In this document: positions 36,690 to 41,617 of the stretch, in pieces
Numbering within the stretch: position 1 is the first letter of the stretch
Layout: each line of letters opens with the position of its first letter
Source: Oscillospiraceae bacterium
Lineage (GTDB): Bacteria > Bacillota > Clostridia > Oscillospirales > Acutalibacteraceae
Reading direction: 5' to 3'
NCBI GenBank assembly: GCA_015065965.1
Contig: SVPH01000024.1
Location: forward strand, 1 to 41,617
DNA: 41,617 nucleotides
Translations under genes and position numbers: made by a program
The notes under the pieces: model-generated
The model's input: the letters and a program-made list of their open reading frames with translations, nothing else
Told to the model about the DNA's origin: nothing
The model's database searches: none

Positions 36690-38177
36690 TTAGTCGTTTT
36701 CTTCTTTGATGGCCTTAACGATTTCATCGGGAACGGCTTCACCGTGTTTAACAACAAAGATGCAGAGCATGCTGAGGATAAACATAACGGGGCTGTATAC
36801 AAACAGTGAAAGATATGTGCCTGAAAGCATACGAACGATACCGTAAACGATGGGTGATGCAATCTGTGCCGAGAATGTTGCAGTGTAGTAATATCCTGTG
36901 AATGTGCCGACTTTGTCAAGTCCGCCGATATCAAGAACAAGGGGAAGTGTGTTAACGGTGATGAACATATTTGCTGCACCGCCGAGAACGAGAGCAACCC
37001 AGATAACAGCGTTGCTTCTTGTAAACACATAGAGAAGGAATACTGCCATGAAAACGGCAAGACCGATAAGGATTGTCTTCTTTCTGCCGATTTTCTTGCC
37101 TACGAAGCCTGCAGGGATAGCGGCAGCAGCAGTACAAACAGCAAAGAGAGAAGTCATGATTGTTGCCTCAGCGGTTGTTTTACCGAGAACTTCTTCAGCG
37201 AAAAGAGCAAAGAATGTTGTGATGGCGTTTGTACCGCAGAAGAGGAAGAACAGACCTGCAAGCATAAAGATGAGGCTCTTTCTTTCGCCCTTGGAAAGTT
37301 TCTGTGCTTTCTGAGCAACCTTTTCTGCTTTCTTTGCTTCTTTTTCAGCCTTAGCCTTTGCCTCAGCATCAACAGCCTGATTGTATTGCGAAACAGCAGC
37401 AAGTCTGCTGTCAGGCTCTTTAACTTTAAAGAGAAGAACAAGCATACCGATAATCATGATTACCGAGCCGGTAAGGAATACATAGGGGAAGGTATCAATT
37501 TCCTCAAAGTTACCCTTGCCGATAGCAAGACCCATAATTGCGGTTACAACTGTACCTGCAAGCATACCGATAAGGCTGCCGACACCGCCCATAAGGTTGA
37601 TGATGGCATTACCCTGCGAGCGCAGTGTAGGCGGTGTAAGGTCGGGCATAAGAGCAACAACGGGTGCTCTCCAGAGCGACATGGTGAAAACGAAGAGGAT
37701 AATGAAAATCATTGTGAGGGGCAGCGAGCCTGTGAGAGCAATCCAGGGGATGCAAGCAAACAGGAGAGCCGAAACGGGAGCACCGAAAACGATAAAGGGA
37801 CGGCGCTTGCCGAGTTTTGAATGGCAGCGGTCAGAAAGTTTGCCGAAAGTAGGCTGGAAAATAACACCGAAGATGTTATCAAAAGTCATTATTATACCGA
37901 TGAAAAGGGGAACAAGAGTTATACCGCCTGCGGCAGTGGTAACATCCTCACCCTGAGCCTTTGCAAATTCAGCAAGAACAGGAAACATTTCGTTAAGTTT
38001 TGCGCTCCACTGAGTAATTGTTGAAGATGCATTAAGCAGGTTGTTGAGAATTTTTGTAATGTACGGGTCATAGATTGCCCATGCAATTGAGGACGCCATG
38101 AAACCGAAACCGGTGAGAATGGTTCTCTTATAGTTCAGTTTACCGTCTTCTTTTGCACAGAAAAAGCGATTTTCCAT
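36690..38177 (-). CDS. MFS sugar transporter, GPH/SLC45-like
   Basis: Predicted 12-helix cation-coupled transporter of 495 residues, likely for a sugar or glycoside. The loop between helices 2 and 3 carries the family motif GKLSDRCHSKLGKRRPFI. An N-terminal SSIAWAIYDPYITKIL resembles GPH and SLC45 carriers. The central cytoplasmic loop (about 265-300) is extremely Lys/Ala/Glu-rich (AEAKAKAEKEAKKAEKVAQKAQKL) and likely helical. The second half starts at FMLAGLFFLFCGTNAITTFF. Substrate is unknown; no glycosidase is adjacent, though the GH78 enzyme is about 32 kb away. The start has AAGGAG upstream and a 10-bp hairpin in the leader. Confidence 0.88.
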   Translation of the reverse strand: MENRFFCAKEDGKLNYKRTILTGFGFMASSIAWAIYDPYITKILNNLLNASSTITQWSAKLNEMFPVLAEFAKAQGEDVTTAAGGITLVPLFIGIIMTFDNIFGVIFQPTFGKLSDRCHSKLGKRRPFIVFGAPVSALLFACIPWIALTGSLPLTMIFIILFVFTMSLWRAPVVALMPDLTPPTLRSQGNAIINLMGGVGSLIGMLAGTVVTAIMGLAIGKGNFEEIDTFPYVFLTGSVIMIIGMLVLLFKVKEPDSRLAAVSQYNQAVDAEAKAKAEKEAKKAEKVAQKAQKLSKGERKSLIFMLAGLFFLFCGTNAITTFFALFAEEVLGKTTAEATIMTSLFAVCTAAAAIPAGFVGKKIGRKKTILIGLAVFMAVFLLYVFTRSNAVIWVALVLGGAANMFITVNTLPLVLDIGGLDKVGTFTGYYYTATFSAQIASPIVYGIVRMLSGTYLSLFVYSPVMFILSMLCIFVVKHGEAVPDEIVKAIKEEND

Positions 38178-38202
38178 AGTTTTGTCTCCTTACGAATTTA
38201 AC

Positions 38203-38229
38203 AGGTTCTCATAAAAGCAATGAGAACCT
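38203..38229 (-). promoter_or_regulatory. Inverted repeat in the transporter leader
   Basis: Perfect 10-bp arms AGGTTCTCAT/ATGAGAACCT with a 7-nt spacer, about 8 nt downstream of the predicted transcription start. It could be a repressor operator or a 5' stabilising hairpin. Confidence 0.55.
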
Positions 38230-38243
38230 ATTTATATATATTT

Positions 38244-38272
38244 ATTATAACACTTTCGTATGATTTTTTAAA
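38244..38272 (-). promoter_or_regulatory. Promoter of the transporter gene
   Basis: On the minus strand TTTAAA (38267-38272) and TATAAT (38244-38249) lie 17 bp apart, with TGT forming an extended -10; the -35 is weak. Confidence 0.6.
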
Positions 38273-38324
38273 GACAACATTTTCCACAAAAATACTATGG
38301 TATTTTGTTGGAGTTGACGAAAAA

Positions 38325-38356
38325 CAAAAAGCGGTATATCCGAAGATATACCGCTA
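38325..38356 (-). terminator. Terminator of the Ala-rich exported protein gene
   Basis: The stem AGCGGTATATC/GATATACCGCT with CGAA loop is followed on the minus strand by TTTTTGTTTTT, about 60 nt past the stop codon. Confidence 0.9.
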
Positions 38357-38412
38357 AAAGTTATTTAATTAAATTCTTGCGCTAATTCAATTAAATAGAG
38401 TTTGAAGAATAA

Positions 38413-38868
38413 TTAGTTCTTCTTTGTGCAAACGTATGCTGCTGCAGCGGCTACTGAGATAGCTGCGAATGCTGCAATACCAACTGATGCTGAACCTGTA
38501 TCTTCGATGGGCTCTGCAACTGTTGTTTCGGGAACTGTTGCAGTTTCACCTGCGTACATGCCCTTAATTGTTTCCTTAAGAGAATCAACAAGGCCGTCAA
38601 CGCTGGGAAGACCGATACCTTCAAGAACAGTGTTGAGGTTGATAACTTCACCTTCAACATCAGCAAGTTCTGCTGTCTTGTCTTCAAGAGCAGCAACAAC
38701 ATCTGTAAGAGCGCCTTCAACAGCGTCCCATGCTGAGTTGTCCTTAGCAACGTCTGCGATTTCGCTGAGGATTGCTTCTGCGTCTGCAGTTGCGTCTGCT
38801 GCGAAAGCCATAGCGCTCATTGAGAGAGCCATAACAAGAGCAAGAACAATTGTAAGTGCCTTTTTCAT
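38413..38868 (-). CDS. Small Ala-rich exported protein with EDTG/TM/Lys tail
   Basis: A 151-residue protein starting MKKALTIVLALVMALSMSAM with a signal peptide cut after AFA. The mature part is acidic and Ala-rich, probably helical (ADATADAEAILSEIADVAKD; AALEDKTAELADVEGEV). A Thr/Pro linker leads to PIEDTG, then a C-terminal hydrophobic helix and KKN tail, similar to sortase-type or simple TM anchors seen in related gut Clostridia. The upstream TTG frame (38886) overlaps AAAGGA, so ATG 38868 is chosen. It has a perfect TTGACA promoter overlapped by a 19-bp palindrome, implying high but controlled expression. Function is unknown. Confidence 0.78.
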   Translation of the reverse strand: MKKALTIVLALVMALSMSAMAFAADATADAEAILSEIADVAKDNSAWDAVEGALTDVVAALEDKTAELADVEGEVINLNTVLEGIGLPSVDGLVDSLKETIKGMYAGETATVPETTVAEPIEDTGSASVGIAAFAAISVAAAAAYVCTKKN

Positions 38869-38917
38869 TAGAACCATTCCTTTCAAATTTTATTGCAAGA
38901 GCAACAATTGTTACCTA

Positions 38918-38946
38918 ATAATAACATATTAACAAAGTGTTGTCAA
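38918..38946 (-). promoter_or_regulatory. Strong promoter of the Ala-rich exported protein gene
   Basis: On the minus strand, TTGACA (38941-38946), 17-bp spacer, TATTAT (38918-38923) with TGT extended -10. It is among the best promoters in the window. Confidence 0.85.
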
Positions 38947-38952
38947 CACTTT
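38934..38952. promoter_or_regulatory. 19-bp perfect palindrome over the -35 (putative operator)
   Basis: AAAGTGTTG-T-CAACACTTT is perfectly symmetric and covers the -35 hexamer. Another AAAGTGT half lies nearby at about 38963. This is the expected position for a dimeric repressor. Confidence 0.65.
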
Positions 38953-39027
38953 TCAGCAGAAAAAGTGTATAAAGAATAGGGAATTAAAAAATAAATTTGA
39001 TATCTTTTGACGAAAAAACAAGGTTTA

Positions 39028-40065
39028 TCAGCCTTCATATCCTACGAAAGCATCGTGATACTTGGTAGTCCAAAGGAACCAAACATCGGCATCCTTCTGA
39101 TAGAATGAATCGTCAACAAGTTGATTTGAGCCGAGTGCTCTTGCAAAGCCTGATTCTTTCATACCCTGAACGAAGAGGTTTGCCATTTCTGTTGACTTAA
39201 AGGTGATTCTTGCTTTAAGTTTAAGTTCGGTACGGGGAGTTGTGTACTTTGTAAGTTGACCCTTAACGAAGCCTGTTGCCCACCAGTAATAGTCATACTC
39301 TCTTGAGAACGCTTTCTTGTATGAGCCTTCGTTGTTCTCTTTCCAGTAGCAGGTCATTTCCATTTTAAGCCAGTCTTCTTTGTCAGCGCAGTTATAGTGG
39401 TTAACGTCACCGATATCGCCGTCAAATGAGCCTTCGTCAGCGGTGTAAACACCGATTTCAGCGCCGATGAGAAGGTTGCCGTACTGACCTTTCCAAAGTT
39501 GAATCATCCAGTCTTTCTTCTCATATGTAAAGCGGATACGGACCTGGTCAATGTTCATCATGATAAGACCGGCCATGTTATCGTAGATTTCGTTATAACC
39601 TGCGTTTGACTGCCAGCAGTCTTTATCGTCTGTGTAGTAGAAATCACCGTTAGGCTCATATCTGTAGCCGAGGATCTGCTGTTCAGCAAGAAGGTCTTTG
39701 ATGTTGATGCCGTCCTTCTGGGGAACAGTTGCCTTGGTTGATGAATTTTTCTTGGTTGTTGTGGTTGTTCTCTTTTTTGTTGTTGTTTTTGATGCGGTTT
39801 TCTTAGTTGTGGTTGCAATGTTTCTTAATGTGGTAAGAAGATTGTTGTTTGTTGTTGATTCGGGTGCAACCGTTGCGGGTTCGTAAGTATCCACGGGATT
39901 GAATGCGTTGTAATCGTATTCGGTCTGGGGGACGGTTGTGGATGTTGTGGTTGTTATATCGCCTGCGGTGTTCATACCGTCTCTGAGAAGAGTGGTTGCG
40001 GCAACAGCACCGGCAATAACAACGACAGCGCAGACAGCGAGAATAAGAATTTTCTTTTTGCCCAT
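39028..40065 (-). CDS. DUF4474 exported protein with Thr/Lys-rich stalk (paralog 2)
   Basis: Membrane-anchored extracytoplasmic protein of 345 residues from ATG 40065 (AGGAGG 8 nt upstream); the longer ATG at 40092 overlaps that site region and is less likely. One N-terminal helix (about 5-25), then a stalk of Thr/Lys repeats (TTTKKTASKTTTKKRTTTTT) and the DUF4474 domain: GNFYYTDDKDCWQSNAGYNEIYD, WMIQLWKGQYG, EIGVYTADEG, EDWLKMEMTCYWKE, YYWWATGFVKGQL. The C-terminus has VWFLWTTKYHDAF instead of the FxWQNI end of its paralogs. It is the second gene after paralog 3, 75 nt downstream, probably one transcript. Function is unknown. Confidence 0.82.
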   Translation of the reverse strand: MGKKKILILAVCAVVVIAGAVAATTLLRDGMNTAGDITTTTSTTVPQTEYDYNAFNPVDTYEPATVAPESTTNNNLLTTLRNIATTTKKTASKTTTKKRTTTTTKKNSSTKATVPQKDGINIKDLLAEQQILGYRYEPNGDFYYTDDKDCWQSNAGYNEIYDNMAGLIMMNIDQVRIRFTYEKKDWMIQLWKGQYGNLLIGAEIGVYTADEGSFDGDIGDVNHYNCADKEDWLKMEMTCYWKENNEGSYKKAFSREYDYYWWATGFVKGQLTKYTTPRTELKLKARITFKSTEMANLFVQGMKESGFARALGSNQLVDDSFYQKDADVWFLWTTKYHDAFVGYEG

Positions 40066-40140
40066 GTTTCGTTTCCTCCTGCGGAATATCAATCCGCAAT
40101 TATATTTTTGTTTATTTTACTCCGAGAGGAGTTTATTTCC

Positions 40141-41214
40141 TTATCTTATATTCTGCCACATGAAGATAACGTCTTTACCGTGGATTTTGTATGTGTCAAT
40201 CTCTGTGGTAAAGGTTGAAACTTCAGTGAAGCCTTCCTTGCTCAGAGCATCAGCGAAGAGAGATGCCTGTTCAGCCGATTCAAAAGTAATTCTGCCGAGA
40301 AGGCGAAGTGAGTTTGAATCGTGTCTGTCTTTAAGTTGACCGTCAACAAAGCCTGTTGCCCACCAGAAATCGTCATAGTTTCTGGTAAACTGGGGAAGGT
40401 AGTTGCCGTCATCAAACTCATCCCAGAGGATGGTCATTTCCATTTTAAGCCAGTCTTCCTCTGCGGCGCAGTCATAATACTCGGGCAGATAAACCCTGCC
40501 GGGAGTTCTTGTATAAACACCGATTTCACCGCCGATTGTGCCGATATCGCCGGAAATATACTGACCTTTCCAAAGTTGAATTCTGTAAGGCTTGTTTTCA
40601 TATTTAAAATCAACTCTAACAGTTTCAATGCTGAAGTCAATAAGGCTTGCCGATGCATCGTAAAGAGGCATGTAGCCGAAATTTCTCTGCATGCAGTTAG
40701 GATCTTTATCATCATTGAATATGTATGGTTTAAGACCGATAATATCGTAACCTGAACTGTAAAGACCTGAGAAAGTCATATCTGCTGGGAGTTTGCCTCC
40801 TGATGCAACGGGAGTTGATGCACCGCTTGAATGTGACATTTCGTCGGGGTCAAGTTCGCCTTTGGGCGGAGCGGTTGTTTCGGGTTTTTCTGTTTTAGGT
40901 TCAGTTGTTTTTTCTGTTGAAGGTTTTGTTGTTTTTGATGTTGTGGGTTTTGTTGATGACGGAACAAAGGTATCGGTTGCAACCTGAGTTGTTACGTCAA
41001 GTATTGACTGGATAGGTGTCTGAGTAGTCGGTTGAGTTGTTGTTTCCTGATAGGGATAGTAATTGCTGTTATTGCCGACGGAATCGGAAATGTTGTCTGT
41101 TGAAATAGCGGGACCGTCGCCTGCTTTGAACACGAGAACGGCTGCTATCGCAACAAGGCAGACCGCAACCAGCGCAACAGCGATAACGGGAAGGTTGAGA
41201 CTCTTCTTTTTCAT
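40141..41214 (-). CDS. DUF4474 exported protein with Thr/Pro-rich stalk (paralog 3)
   Basis: Membrane-anchored extracytoplasmic protein of 357 residues. An N-terminal helix (about 7-29) is followed by a long Thr/Pro/Lys stalk (about 50-125, TTTQPTTQTPIQ and many KTT units). The DUF4474 domain shows DPNCMQRNFGYMPLYD, YRIQLWKGQY, GGEIGVYTRTPG, EDWLKMEMTILWDE, FWWATGFVDGQL and VIFMWQNIR. The FYYTDDK segment of the other two is altered to IFNDDKDPN. AAAGGAGG precedes the ATG. It begins only 50 bp after the 3' end of the tmRNA gene on the same strand, without an obvious terminator between, so read-through is possible. Confidence 0.82.
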   Translation of the reverse strand: MKKKSLNLPVIAVALVAVCLVAIAAVLVFKAGDGPAISTDNISDSVGNNSNYYPYQETTTQPTTQTPIQSILDVTTQVATDTFVPSSTKPTTSKTTKPSTEKTTEPKTEKPETTAPPKGELDPDEMSHSSGASTPVASGGKLPADMTFSGLYSSGYDIIGLKPYIFNDDKDPNCMQRNFGYMPLYDASASLIDFSIETVRVDFKYENKPYRIQLWKGQYISGDIGTIGGEIGVYTRTPGRVYLPEYYDCAAEEDWLKMEMTILWDEFDDGNYLPQFTRNYDDFWWATGFVDGQLKDRHDSNSLRLLGRITFESAEQASLFADALSKEGFTEVSTFTTEIDTYKIHGKDVIFMWQNIR

Positions 41215-41264
41215 TTTTTCGTCCTCCTTTAAATAGGTTTATTTGCACAAAATTATAATTGAAA

Positions 41265-41613
41265 TGGTGGAGATGGCGGTAATCGAAACCGCGTCCGAAA
41301 AACCCTTGCAGGGACTTTCTACGAGTGTATTCCGTCTATTGACATTCCCTTATACCGACGCCGCCGGACAGGCTTCGGCACTTGGTAGACAGATTATTCA
41401 TGACGGGCTATCCGCCGTTACCCGTTCACGTTCACTGCTGATCGACGCCTCTTGCACGGCCGCAGTCCTCCGCACAGAGACGGCTGCTTAATTAAGCAGC
41501 AAGAGCAACTTTATTGTTGTCGTTTAAATTTGAAAATTGCGGATTTTATAGCGGTCCCGCCCCGCTACTCGCTTATCCGGGCTCAGATTCCCCGTCGAAA
41601 TCCTTTCATCCCC
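41265..41613 (-). ncRNA. ssrA: Transfer-messenger RNA (tmRNA)
   Basis: Complete 349-nt tmRNA for ribosome rescue. The 5' end (minus strand from 41613) is GGGGATG followed by AAAGGATTTCGACGGGG, the typical D-like segment. The 3' end is CGGTTTCGATTACCG (T-arm), then CATCTCC-A-CCA ending at 41265; GGGGATG pairs with CATCTCC as the acceptor stem. The tag frame ends NDNNKVALAA-stop (TAA at 41492-41494) and the stop sits in an 18-bp palindrome GCTGCTTAATTAAGCAGC, the usual helix 5. The codon aligned with the normal GCA resume codon appears to be TTA (41525-41527). Confidence 0.95.
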
Positions 41614-41617
41614 GTAT

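Noticed and set aside
36476..37060. N-terminal extension of the yifB/comM frame (about 195 extra residues)
   Set aside because: It overlaps the end of the transporter gene, has Cys/His/Ser-rich shadow composition, and ATG 36475 has a proper AAGGAG site and begins exactly at the family start.
39690..39900. Repetitive GTTGTT-type DNA resembling a tandem repeat or CRISPR
   Set aside because: It encodes the Thr/Lys stalk of the DUF4474 protein; units are irregular and have no spacers.

Overview
The window looks like a chromosome segment from an anaerobic Firmicute of the class Clostridia, most likely a gut Oscillospiraceae/Ruminococcaceae relative. The reasons are moderate GC, AGGAGG-type ribosome sites, sigma-A promoters with 17-bp spacers, a two-gene SUF system, DUF4474 exported proteins with Thr-rich linkers, and GTG/TTG starts. 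This placement is inferred, not proven. No phage, plasmid or CRISPR signature was seen. Most of the window is core housekeeping DNA, with several small repeat elements and a set of exported proteins of unknown function.

Layout: (1) 1-1825, end of the ribosomal alpha operon (rpsD 3' part, rpoA, rplQ). (2) 1908-5300, a lipoprotein divergent from a GH78 alpha-L-rhamnosidase, then a 248-bp repeat element that appears to have split a terminator. (3) 5304-9449, a MarR regulator with a heterodimeric ABC exporter, preceded by a clear promoter/operator. (4) 9570-12812, ddl-DUF1934-argS. (5) 13049-18468, an unrecognised gene with gyrB and gyrA. (6) 18576-24521, mgsA, hisS, aspS, serC and serA. (7) 24668-26882, a DUF4474 protein and a beta-propeller-like protein behind a MITE-like element. 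(8) 27013-30961, a phosphohexomutase with a tiny PPDTG membrane protein, then a convergent repeat-containing lipoprotein. (9) 31120-34868, nth, a small membrane protein, an OGG-type glycosylase and a minimal sufCB pair. (10) 34946-38177, yifB/comM and a GPH-like sugar transporter. (11) 38413-41214, an Ala-rich exported protein and a tandem pair of DUF4474 proteins. (12) 41265-41613, a complete tmRNA gene (ssrA, minus strand) at the right edge.

Most functions are standard: translation, transcription, gyrase, serine synthesis, base excision repair and Fe-S assembly. The least explained content is the exported set: three DUF4474 paralogs with Thr-rich stalks, two beta-propeller or repeat proteins, and two small proteins ending in a D-T-G/TM/basic tail. 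Next come the mobile-looking repeats (275-bp element with 26-bp inverted ends and TA flanks; 248-bp element with 24-bp duplicated flanks; 80-nt palindrome). The tmRNA tag frame also appears to lack the usual Ala resume codon. No large undescribed multi-gene system is evident; the best candidates are the DUF4474 family and the repeat elements.
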